Positions 10,320 through 20,689 of a stretch of DNA of 64,000 bases are shown here, piece by piece. Numbering within the stretch: position 1 is the first letter of the stretch; every line of letters starts with the position of its first letter. The DNA comes from Primulina eburnea. Lineage: Eukaryota > Streptophyta > Magnoliopsida > Lamiales > Gesneriaceae. The stretch spans positions 1 to 64,000 of the forward strand of contig NW_027331247.1 in assembly GCF_022965805.1 (NCBI RefSeq), read 5' to 3'. The notes under the pieces were generated by a model. It did not search any database, was not told the origin of the DNA, and was given only the letters and a program-made list of their open reading frames with translations. The translations under genes were made by a program, and so were the position numbers.

Positions 10320-11783
10320 TGTCAGGATCGATTATGGGGGCCCCGACTGAACATCAGTTACGAAGCTGTGCATCAGTCGTTGACCCTTCTGACTAATCTA
10401 CCAATGAGCTGCAATAGCTCGTGTTCTAAGAATAAATACACCGATGAATTAAATCGAGTTTGGTGTTCAAACCAAGCGGAAAATACTCGAAATAATCCTT
10501 CGTAGAAACCGAATAAATATTTTGTAAACCATTTAAAATATATGCACGTTGAATGAGTTAAATTATTTAGTTGAAGCATTTTATCAAACACTTGGTGTAC
10601 AATATTTTGGTATTTGAAGAACACATAAAATGCTTCAACAATGCATCTTTAAAACTATGGAAATCATAAGTAAATGCAATAAATAAATAGACACGAATTT
10701 GTTTATGGATGTTCGGAGATTTCAAACACTCCTACGTCACCCCTTCTTCCCCTTGGGAAGGATCTACTAGAAGACTTTGATTTATACAACTCATTGTACA
10801 AACCCACCCAGCTTAGGACTTACCCACTGCCTAACTGAACTCCTAGTTCTAAACTGAAGGCATCACCTTCCAGTCAACACTTCTTTAACGTCTATGTGAG
10901 AAAGACTACATACACATGTTTTACGTCTGTGTGCAAGACGGAATCTGAGATGATGAGTGAGTGTGTGTGTGTGTGTGTGTGAGAACTGATCAATGAACAC
11001 TACCCGAAAGTGTTCTCACACACTGAGGGAAAAAGGCTTCTAATCTAAGCTGATAATACAATGAAGTGTTCCCTCTGGGCTGATTGCTTCTAACAAGCTG
11101 ATATGTAATAAGCGTGCCCTTGTTCTCTGTTCTCGTTTTTCTCAGTGTTAGTCTTCACTGAACTTCAGCTTCTATTTATAGGCGTTTGGCTGACCGTACA
11201 GTAAGACTCAATAATGTGTCCGTTGCATTTTGAATTTGTTCCTCGACATCCTTCCGGAACTTTTGGCTTTAAGCTCTGATGCAACGTCTCTTATTGTACT
11301 GTGGTAGTACAATAGCTTTTGTACCTTCGTGCTTAGCTGGATTCCATTATTAAGCTTGTCTTGATCTGCAACTGATTGACTCTGACTGATGCTTTCAACT
11401 GGTCAGTTGAACTGGTCTTCTGTTGGGCTGGTGAAATCAGTTGAACTGATTTCACTCTTTCAGTTGAACTGGTCAGCTGGGTTCTTCATCAGTTGAACAC
11501 TTCATCAGCTGGCCGGGCTTCTGAAGGTCTTCTGCTGAACTGCTCATCAGCTGGACATTCAGTTGAACTAGTCTTTCAGTTGGCACTTCAGTTCTACTGT
11601 TTTCAGTTTACGCGATCAGTTGGACGTCTTCAGTTAGCATTCCTCGACAGCTTTAGTTTTGGCTCGTAACTGATTATTTCAGTTCCAGCTTACTGCACAC
11701 TAAGGTAGATTATTAGAAACAAAATAACAAGTTTTGTTAGCATCAAAATTAAGCAAAGATTGCGAACTTGAAAAGTTCCAACA
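10320..11783 (-). repeat. 5' LTR of the gene-less copia element
   Basis: Minus strand from TGTTGGAACT to CCTGACA, 1464 bp, with a TATA box at 11172-11181 and a CAGTT-rich U3 at about 11360-11690. Next to the primer site it holds a segment of about 58 bp that is absent from the other LTR, and its (GT)n run near 10960 is longer. Confidence 0.9.
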
Positions 11784-14700
11784 GTTCGGCTATTATTTTC
11801 AAAAACTTTCCAACACGAAATATTTTCCAGGAGTGTGTATGAGTTAATGAGCCTAATTTTAAGCTTATTGGGCTTAATTATCCTTTTTAAACTTTTAATT
11901 TACAAATTAGGGCCCATTATCTATTAGCTTACTATTTAATTATCACCTAAACTACTCCTTAACCTAAACCTAAGTCATAAACCAGCATACGCCCTCCCCT
12001 AAACTGCATTTTCTCTCGGTTTTCCATGCAGCAACCCCAATCAAGTTCGGCCACTTCATTTTCTTGCAAAAGAATTTCCTCTTGCACTCGTTCTTCGATC
12101 TCCTCGCTTCTTTATCATCTACCAAGCAGTATTTTATCGTTTTTCTGCATCATACATGTTTTATATGCTGATTGTTGTGTTTATGAATGAAAAGTTTCGA
12201 TCAAAGCTTGCCCATGAAAGATCTTCGATTTACATGTGTTTCCTTGCATTCTATAATTGTTGCTCACGATTTTCTGAATTTATGTGCCAGGGGCTGCGGT
12301 TTTTGATTGTTTATGGGCTGCTCGTGGTGTCAAGGTGTTGTCTTGGGGTTTAGATCGGTTGTTGGATGCTACAGGGGAAGGGTCGAGAGAAACGTTTCCG
12401 TGGGGTGGCTCAGTTTTTGGGTAGATTGAGACTAGGGGATGAAATCGTTGGTGTCTGGGTGATTCCAAGATGTGGACCGGCTTCTGATGGGTCCAAACCA
12501 TGACCTGGGAGGGCCCTAACACTGCTGGTTTGAACCCTTGAGCAGCACGCATGAACCGAGTGTAAGAGAGTTGCAGTTTGGGTGCTTCGGCTCATAGTGT
12601 GAGTGCTTAGTGCGTAGGCTGCATGGGGGCTGTAGTCATGTTTTATTTGAGTCCATAGGAATCCTAGAATCGTCTAGGATAGGCTGAGTCAGGGCTGGTA
12701 CATTTGGTTTTGGAGTAGGAAAGATAACGTGAATTTGGTGCACTAGGGTCACGGTGGGTAGCTTGCTGGAATTTTTCATCAACCTTTCAGGGCTTTATTC
12801 GAGTGTGTAAGGGCTGGGTTCAGGATCTTTATGACCTTTTAGATGTGAATTAAGTGTGGTAAAAATTTGGGGAAATTTTGGTTAAGTTTCGGTTTGATTC
12901 GGGTTAAAACCGAGACCTCGGTCCAAGTTTTAAAACGAATCGGTTAGGTTATGAAATGGCCTCGAGTTTACGTCTAAGAATGATTTTAAATATGTTTTTG
13001 GACATTTTAAGGAGTTTGGTAAGCTTCAGGTCAATTTTAGAGGTCCAGGGGTAAAACTGTAATTTTTGGGTTTTCAGGGACAAAATGCTCATTTTGCACA
13101 CGGGGTGAGATCTTGGTCCTGGCAGCGCCCTGAGCACAAATTTACTATATTTTAAATGTTTATGCATCATGATCACAATTTTAAAATTTTATAAAAATAT
13201 ACGTTGTCTGCTTGGATTTAAAAAAAATTGCATTGGTGAATGCTTTTTATAAGTGATGTAGATGATGTTGTTTTGAATGATGGGAATTAGTTGTGGCTAT
13301 CGAAATATATGTAAATACATAAGACGTATATGTAAATGATGATGATGAGGCTTAGGCACAGTGGATGGGTGATCCTGTACCACGGTTCTATGTATGATGG
13401 ATCCATCATAAATGATGATGTACGATAGTCACCTATAAAGAACTAATTTCACCAATGATAAATGATGAATGATGTATGATAATTAACGATGAGCTGTTTT
13501 GACACGTCACGATTTCATATGACACGTTTACATTACGCTTTTAAAGATCATGAAAGATATGTTGAGTATGATATTTTTCACTGTTGTGTACTATGTATAG
13601 GTATTTTTTATTCATGGTACAAGTGTGTTGAGTCTTTAGACTCACTAGGCGTGTGTGATGCAGGTGAGCCTGAGGATGAGGAGACTGGAGGTGCCGAACT
13701 CTGAGTAGGCAGACCGGTGCGGTGACACGACCCGAGGACTGCATGTTTTCCGCATTTTTATTATGAGATTTGAGAGGAGATGAATATTTTCTTACGTTGA
13801 TGATTTTATGATTTTTACTCATTTTTGTTTACATTTGATCTTGGATGACTTTGGTTATTTTAAATTGTGCTATTATTATTGTCAAATAATTACGGTTGTT
13901 TTAAATGTTATATAGAAAATGTGAGCTTTTTTAAAAAAATTAAAAAATAATATTCTGCACTTTTAAAACGGTAGATACTACATAACAACTGAATGAATCC
14001 CATTTTCAATTTCTTTTAGCATAGCCTCCAAGGCTAGTTGTTCTGATGAGCTTTTGCCTACATCTTTCTCAGATGCTTGAACAGATTTGAAGTTCAGCTT
14101 GATGTGAGTGGCAATAGATTGGTTTAATTCGTCAACTTTGGCCAATGGAAACTCAGCATTTGTGTATAAAGGTTGTACAGATGGTTGAGATGATGAAGAT
14201 ACAGTAGAAATGGATGGCTGAATCAGCTCAGGAAAAGATTCAGTTTCTCGCTCAGAAACTTGTTCAACAACTGACTCCTTGACTGCTTCAATTGGCTGGG
14301 CCTGCTCTGCGGATGTTGGACTTTGTGAATCAACCAGTATATACAATTTTTGATTCATTTCCCAGACTTTGATCTTCATTTGTAAAGATATTAGATCCGA
14401 GTCCAGCTGTTGGAAGACGACTCTGTCATTATAAGCAATTGGACTGATTGGATTATAATTCAGTTTCAACTAAGCTATTATTTCAGTCAGCTTCTGCATG
14501 TGCATCAGATCAAATAAATACGTCCTTCTCTCCAGTGCTTGGAAAATAGTGACAACCTTTACTATCTTCAGGCCAATTGTTTCCAAGGCAATGAATTCCT
14601 TTAAAACAGATTTCTTCTTCAGTCGCCTGGCAAACACCAGAGTTCAAAAGTTGACCCATTTATCAATATTTTCCAACTTGGACTTAGAAAACTCATTTAC

Positions 14701-16002
14701 TTCACTCTAGATGAGATCTATGTGCGTCTGAGTTGGGTTAGTTGGCCTGAGCTCTTCAATCACCTTGCCCTTGCCTTTTGGATCAGTCATGGCATGAGAG
14801 ATACTCAGCCCTGTGGTAGTTGAATCTACATTTTCTCTAATCACCACACCTTTCGGTCGAGCAATTGGTAGAACAGTTGGTCTGGTGACAGTGGTAGGTA
14901 GTGAGCGGTGTCCAACAATCTTCAATTTTTCACCAGATTCGGTGACAATCTTCAGTGGGTGGTAAGTTGGCTTCTTCAATTGAATCGCTTCAACTGACGG
15001 TGCAGCTGGAATTGATTGAATTTGTTTGAAAACTAAGGGTGTTTCAGCTTCAATTGGCATCAGTCTATAATCTGGTATAGATTCAAGAATGGTAGCCTTG
15101 GTCTTCCATGACCTAGTTTTCTTCATAATCTTTGGAGACGGTGTCTTCTCCGAATCACTTTCACTGACAATCAGTTTCCTCTTGATTGTCAGTTTCTTAG
15201 CCATCTCCTTGGCTTTGGCTACTTTCACAGATTTTGGAGCAGCCATAATCCCAATCACCTGCTTGATTTTCACAAATTTTGCTAGGGAGATGTATAGCTT
15301 GGTTCTGTGTGGCTGAACATTCTTGGCGTTGAAGACCTTGAACTTGGATGTCATTTCAGCTGAGTCACTGATAAGACCAAAGTTTTTTAGCAAATAGCTG
15401 AGCTGTAGAGCAAAACCCTTTGACTGTTTGGATGACTGGACCATGTTCTTCAGAATATTGAAAATGATGGTTGACGAGTTCAAGCTTGTGCCCTTCATGA
15501 TAGCAGTCATGATTTGAAACTTCTCCAAAGTGAGGGCACCGAAGGAACCTGCCTTGGCGAGGACGCCTTTTGCAATGATATCATCCAGCAGTTGGATTTC
15601 TGGCTTTAATTCCTTCTTTGGGTCTGATACTTTGATCATCTTCTCATCAGCAGATAGCAGAGTCTGCATTTCTTCAATGTCAGCTATTGTGACCTCAGAG
15701 AAGTTAGACAAACCTTCAGTTGGGAGTTGGAAGAGGTTGCTGAAGGATTCTTCGTCCACAGTCAGCAATTGATTGTTGACGTTCATAGTGATTTTGCCAT
15801 AATTAGAAATAGTGTTGTTGGCATAAACTTCTTGAATCTCCTTGGAGTAAATGACTTGGGTTGTCACTCCCAAAAATTTCTTCAGACCAGCAGAGTGGAG
15901 CTTCAGAAATATGCTCCTTACAGCTTCATCTGAAACAGATAGAACAGATTCCAAGTCGATGGCCATTCCGTTGAGAATAAAAGCAGGGGTTTGGTTTGCC
16001 AT

Positions 16003-16629
16003 TTGTTTAGATTATACAAAAAAAAAGCTCTGATTGTTTGAATGCTGGAGAATTTAAGAGGTGAATGAAATGAACCGAAGATAGGCGGCACAAATATATA
16101 TGTTTTTGACTTTCAAATTTGGACATGTGGCAATCCGAAAATAATTTGAATAAATAACGTTTACTTTATATGTAAATATAGAAATTAAATCAATTGAATG
16201 ACTTGTAACTGAAACTCCAATAATATTCAATGAATATCATAATTAAATAGTGATCTTGAAAGTCACAAAACTTATGGTGAAATCTTAACTGAATTGATAA
16301 TCAGTTAAAATACATGATAAGATCAGTTGGGTCGAGAACTGAATGATCAGTTGAAAACTAAGTCAGTTTATTTCAAGACTATCTCTCATCAGTTAGCTAA
16401 CTATAATTCGACGTTCCACCGAAATACATGCATCATATATGGTTAAATAATCTCATCCTTGGATAATGAACCGTCGATGGTTGACATAGATCTCTTCATA
16501 TTCTCATGACAATAATGATAATTGCGACCCTTCATATGGTTGAGTCTATCTATAAATAATATCAAACTAGTTAGTCACAAAATCACTTGAAAATTTTAAG
16601 CAGATAATACAATATCAAAGCAGTAGCAA
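16003..16629. promoter_or_regulatory. Divergent promoter between the two accessory ORFs
   Basis: A 627-bp gap separates the two accessory ORF starts. On the plus side TATAAATA at 16551-16558 lies 72 bp before the ATG at 16630. On the minus side an ATATATATT box lies at about 16093-16101, about 90 bp before the ATG at 16002. Between them (about 16190-16410) CAGTT/AACTG words are dense, as in the copia LTR U3 regions. That core resembles a plant MYB binding site (CNGTTR). The regulatory role is inferred. Confidence 0.6.
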
Positions 16630-17046
16630 ATGGATAAGGCAGGCAATTCAAGTCAACCAAAAATGGTAGAAGAGTTCCAGCAGTTTAGAGTGGCTGTTAG
16701 GAAGCTGAAGATAGAGGATAGTGTCTTGAAAAAGACACTGTCTACCTGGTGCAAGCTCCAGGATCTGCCGTCCTTCCATGAAGAAGGGCTTGTTGCCATG
16801 AGGAAACGTGTGGCAACAAAGAATAAGTATCAATGGCGTCTTCGTGTCTCCCATGCTTCTGATATCTTCAAGGATGAAGGTGTATATCTTCTGATGCTCC
16901 TCAAGGACCAAAAGGTTCTGAGGAGGATCGCCTTCTCAGAGGACTTCTTGAAGACCACCACCAACGGATTAAGCGTCTGGCTGACCAGCTGGAGGGAGGC
17001 AGTAGATAGGGAAATCTCCACTATAAAAGCTCAAATTTATCAATAA
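16630..17046 (+). CDS. 138-aa accessory ORF, antisense to copia pol
   Basis: An intact 138-codon frame starting MDKAGNSSQPKMVEEFQQFR on the plus strand, opposite to pol and to the long accessory ORF. It lies 110 bp from the end of RNase H. It is lysine/arginine- and leucine-rich with several likely helices and ends DREISTIKAQIYQ. There is no membrane segment, signal peptide or family I recognise. A TATA box sits at a promoter-like distance upstream. Antisense extra ORFs are known from some plant LTR retrotransposons, and this fits that pattern. Unlike its neighbours it has no stop or frameshift. Function unknown. Confidence 0.6.
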   Translation: MDKAGNSSQPKMVEEFQQFRVAVRKLKIEDSVLKKTLSTWCKLQDLPSFHEEGLVAMRKRVATKNKYQWRLRVSHASDIFKDEGVYLLMLLKDQKVLRRIAFSEDFLKTTTNGLSVWLTSWREAVDREISTIKAQIYQ

Positions 17047-17155
17047 AATTTTATTATGTTTAATGTTGGTTTCCTTTTATGCTTTATTATTTCCTGCAAT
17101 TAATCATTGAAATGAATCATCATATAAAAATGTTAAAAATATTAAGATAAATAAA

Positions 17156-18968
17156 TTAATCCAAGAATATTTCGGAAATAAGAAAACTTAGTTTCGGGTA
17201 ATGGCTTTGTGAATATGTCTGCTGCATGTTGTTCAGTTGAAATGTATTCCAGTATGATCTCTTTCTTGAGATCATGATCTCTGATGAAGTGATGTCTGAC
17301 ATCGATATGCTCTGTCCTGGAGTGAACAACTGGATTATATGTAATCGCAATTGTGCTAATGTTGTCACAAAATATTGGTGAATCATCTGCGATGATATCA
17401 TAATCTCTTAGTTATTGATGAATCCAGAGCAGTTGGGCTCAACAGCTAGATATTCTACTTCAGTTGTAAAAGTTTCTATGTATGTTTGCTTCTTGATGAA
17501 CCAATAAATCAACCTGTCTCCCAATAACTAACATGATCCACTGGTGCTTTTCCTATCAAATTTATATCCTGCATAATCTGCATCTGAATAGCCACTAGAT
17601 TGAAAGATGAGTTCTTAGCCAACATTTTGTGTGCCTTTAAGATATTTCAATATAAGTTTGGTAGCTAAAAAATGCAATTGTTGAGGATTTGCTTGAAATC
17701 TAACACACATGCAGACAACAAACACAATATCAGGACGGCTAGCAGTTAGATAAAGTAAAGAGCCTATTAAACCTTTGTAACCCCTTCATCTTAATATAAT
17801 TTAATTGATGAGCTCATGCGAGCATTTGCAGCTGAGCATGTTTCCATGCCAAACTTATTAAGCAGTTCTTTCGTATATTTGGTTTGACTTATAAATGTAC
17901 CAGTTTCCAATTGTTTCATTTGAAGACCAAGAAATAATGTCAGTTCACCCATCATACTCATCTCGAATTTATCATGCATCATCTTAGAAAATTTCTCGCA
18001 TAACTTGGGGTTAGTTTACCCAAAAATAATGTCATCATAAAAATTTGTACGAGTAAAGTATGATCTTTCTTTGAAAATTTGAACAGTATTTTATCAACTG
18101 TTTCAACAGTAAAATCACAATCAGTTAAAAATTTTGATAATGTCTCATACGAAGCTCTGAGATCTTGTTTGAGGCCATACAATGTTTTGTTGAGATTAAA
18201 AACATGATCTGGAAATGAGTGATTTACAAAACCCGGTGGTTGTTCAACATAAACTTCTTCTTGTAGCTGACCAATTAGGAATGCACTTTTTACATCCATC
18301 TGGTATACTTTGAAGTTCTTGAATGAGGAGTAGGCTAGAAATATTCTTATTGCTTCTAGTCGAGCAACTGGTGCATAAGTTTCATCATAATCAATTCCTT
18401 CCTCTTGTCTGTATCCTTGTGCAACTAACCAAGCTTTGTTCCACACAACTGAACCATCTTCGTTCAGTTTGTTTCTGTAAACCCATTTTGTACCTATAAA
18501 TGATTTTGAAAGATGTCTTGGAACTAAAGTTCAGACGTTGTTATGGGTAAACTGATTCAGCTCCTCTTGCATAGAATTTATCCAGTTTGGATCAGTCAGA
18601 GCTTCATCGGTTTTCTTTGGTTCAAATTGAGAAACAAATGCTGAATAAACAAATAAATTGAATAATTGATTTCTAGTTCTTACCGGATCAGATGGATTAC
18701 CTATCACCAAGTCTTGTGGATGTGATTTCTTTCGTCTGTAGTTGGAACTAGTTGGATCAATTTCAGTAAATGTTTCAGTTTGTAACTGAGCATTTCTTTC
18801 AGCTTCAGTTGAGGCGTATTTAGTTGGTATTCGAATATCATCGCGTTGTTCCAGCAACTGATTGTCCGGAACAGATTCTTGTTTAACTGTATGATCCACC
18901 ACTTCAGGTTCTGGTGTTTGAAGGATGTTTTGATTTATGTGAACTTCTTCTTCACTATCATCCTCCAA
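17156..18968 (-). pseudogene. Copia reverse transcriptase and RNase H, broken
   Basis: Blocks run on the minus strand. At 18968-18531 lies the linker before RT, ending at a TGA where tryptophan is expected. At 18446-17979 the RT core has [35 protein letters not shown] and TLYGLKQ. The YVDD region is lost to a frameshift near 18030. At 17982-17791 the frame resumes (MMGELTLFLGLQMKQLETG). RNase H pieces follow at about 17790-17160 (SGYSDADYAGYKFDRKSTSG) with several stops. This is the RVT_2 family of Ty1/copia. Protease and integrase are absent upstream. It is not functional. Confidence 0.9.
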
Positions 18969-19012
18969 GCTGATTTCTGTTAAGCGATCAGTTAGCTCGG
19001 CTGGATCAGTTG

Positions 19013-20562
19013 TGTGAGAACCCGGAATTTCCGAAGCAAATCATGTAAGAATTTAAATCTCAAAACTAAGCTCAAAACTTTAATATTAACTATAAAAATA
19101 AATTATAAACTTAAATTTCCAGCTAACACGGCTCAAGGAAGTAACTCCAAAGCTCGAAGATTAGCTCAACGGGAAGCTATTCTATGAGAAATCGCAATAA
19201 TCGAAACGTCATCGTCGGAGGAGTAAAACCCCAACTCATGAACTCAATCTTTTAGCTCAAAGAAGCTCAACTTTTCTTGTCCTAAAAGAACAGAAAATGG
19301 AGCTAAAGGATGAGCTAAGGGAAAGGACAAATTTATTATGTAAGAAATAACCCTTGAGTTGATCCAGGTGACCCTTCATGCTTGGATAACCTTGACCACA
19401 TTGATGGCTTTGCTTGGGGCTCAAGTGGGCGTCCAAATGGGGTGATGAAAAGCCATTTTCTCACCTATAAATATGGCATCACATTGCTGAAGAAAACAAT
19501 TCCAAAAAGCCTTCAAAATCTCGGCTCTTCCCCCTCCAAAATGCTCTCGGCCGCCGCTCGGAAAGGGAGAAGAAAGAAGGCTCGTGCCGACAATCTTGTG
19601 ATGTAATCGTCGATATTATTGTCATGAAGTTCTATCCGACTTCGGCCATCACCTGTCCGAAATTTAGCAAGATTCGTACGTCCAAGTTTGGAAAATTTCG
19701 AATTACACCTTCGAATTTCTATAAGTGGGTTTTTGTTACGTATTTTCCTGGTAATTTAAACTTTGCATAAACATAACATGACATGCTTGTATGTGTCCTT
19801 ATTTTCAAAAATCAGTGCTTATATGATTTAAAAATCTCGATCGATGAACATTATGTTCTTTCTGATTTCGATAATCTTTGATTCCGCCGAATTCGTTCAA
19901 AATTCTGATAAGTTCTATTCGGTAAATCTGATTTTGTGATACACTGTTACAATTTGAATTTGATGTGGATGATAATTGTAATTCTATCTGGCCCCCCTCA
20001 GTGGGTATAAAACTGTGTTCTGACAACCATCAACGAGTATAAAACTGTGTTCTGGCCTCACCTCTTTGATGACTAAAATATTGAGGATAATTTGACACTA
20101 GAAAATGATATGAGTAACAGTGTTGTGTTTTTTCTGAATTTGATCTGAATTTTCTGATAATCTTTGTCTCATATTTCGAATTTGATTCGGTTCTGCTATG
20201 ATAAGTTAATGTAATAAGCTTTGAAATTCTGTTAAAAATGATTTAAATTTATGTCTATATCTATTTGTTAAAATCGATCGGCCCCCACTTGCTGAGTGTT
20301 TCCCAAAACACTCACCCCTTACAACTCTAACCAGATAAGAATGAGGAGGAACATGAGGCATTTTAAGGATGGTGATTGAATGAAAAGAACAAGAATCAAG
20401 AATTTACATTTCCTTTTGTATTTCACTTCCGCAATTCTGATGTAATTTTTATTCCGTTATCATTGTAAAATATTTTGTTTTATGAAAAAGATAGATTTTT
20501 GGCCATTTGCTACGAGGCTTAATTGTTTTCATGTAAATTGATAAACAATGTTGGATGTCACC
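19013..20562 (+). repeat. LTR-like segment starting TGTGAGAACCCGG
   Basis: It starts TGTGAGAACCCGGAATTT, a familiar plant gypsy LTR start, directly after copia pol sequence, and ends near GGATGTCAC. It has a TATA box CTATAAATA (19465-19473) and an R-region hairpin GAGTGTTT...AAACACTC (20294-20313) in plus order, so it reads plus. No target duplication or partner LTR was found, and the right boundary is approximate. The 74-codon frame at 19382-19606 lies just after the TATA box and is probably chance. Confidence 0.55.
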
Positions 20563-20681
20563 GACGCCTCTATTCAGCACAATTTAATGTAAATTGATAA
20601 ACAATGTTTTCATTTTCTACGAGGCTTTATTATTTTCATGTAAATTGATAAACAATGTTTGTAAATTGATAAACAATTTAA
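20511..20681. repeat. Small tandem repeat
   Basis: TACGAGGCTT and ATGTAAATTGATAAACAATG recur two and four times respectively between 20511 and 20681, around the end of the LTR-like segment. The copies are slightly diverged and partly truncated. Confidence 0.75.
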
Positions 20682-20689
20682 TGACCGAC

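Larger units (their letters stand above)
7783..11783 (-). mobile_element. Gene-less copia-type element (TSD GTTCG)
   Basis: Two near-identical LTRs (7783-9186 and 10320-11783) enclose a 1.13-kb internal region. GTTCG at 7778-7782 and 11784-11788 is the 5-bp target duplication. A Met-tRNA primer site lies at 10306-10317 and a polypurine tract at 9187-9200, so it reads on the minus strand. It encodes no gag or pol and must be moved by proteins of another copia element. By eye the LTRs differ at about ten single positions plus one indel of about 58 bp, implying a recent insertion. Confidence 0.92.
7450..13982 (+). mobile_element. Solo LTR inserted in the accessory ORF (TSD TAACA)
   Basis: Identical TAACA copies flank the insertion (7445-7449 and 13983-13987), and removing it with one copy rejoins the accessory frame exactly. 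The sequence aligns by eye with the reverse complement of the LTR at 22828-25520, including the block with AACGAGGAACGGAGACCG (7618-7635) and the end GTAGATACTACA. Its first bases are TATAAGG instead of TGTAACG, with about 17 bp missing. About 2.5 kb is LTR; the rest is a nested copia element. It contains the hairpin GAGTCTTTAGACTC at 13630-13643. Only one LTR and no internal region remain, so it is a solo LTR. Confidence 0.85.
6718..16002 (-). pseudogene. Long accessory ORF between copia pol and 3' LTR, split
   Basis: The frame starts at 16002 with MANQTPAFILNGMAIDLES, runs 431 codons to a TAG at 14709-14707, and continues in the same frame past a TGA (14646-14644) and a TAG (14472-14470) to the solo LTR at 13982. 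Beyond the LTR it resumes in exact frame at 7444, giving 823 codons to a stop at 6996. A one-base shift near 7030 leads into another coding-like frame ending KRAKK at 6720-6718, with stops near 6932 and 6878. The first 240 residues look globular. Residues about 250-300 are strongly basic (KKLTIKRKLIVSESDSEK), perhaps a nuclear signal. The rest is low-complexity and helical. There is no membrane segment. I recall similar multicopy proteins in Lamiales but can name no function. Confidence 0.65.

Noticed and set aside
12280..12595. Two overlapping minus-strand frames of 61 and 90 codons
   Set aside because: They lie antisense within a solo LTR and show no conserved motif.
16648..16911. 87-codon minus-strand frame opposite the 138-codon accessory ORF
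   Set aside because: It is a shadow of that ORF. The plus frame is longer, has a TATA box upstream and a normal start.
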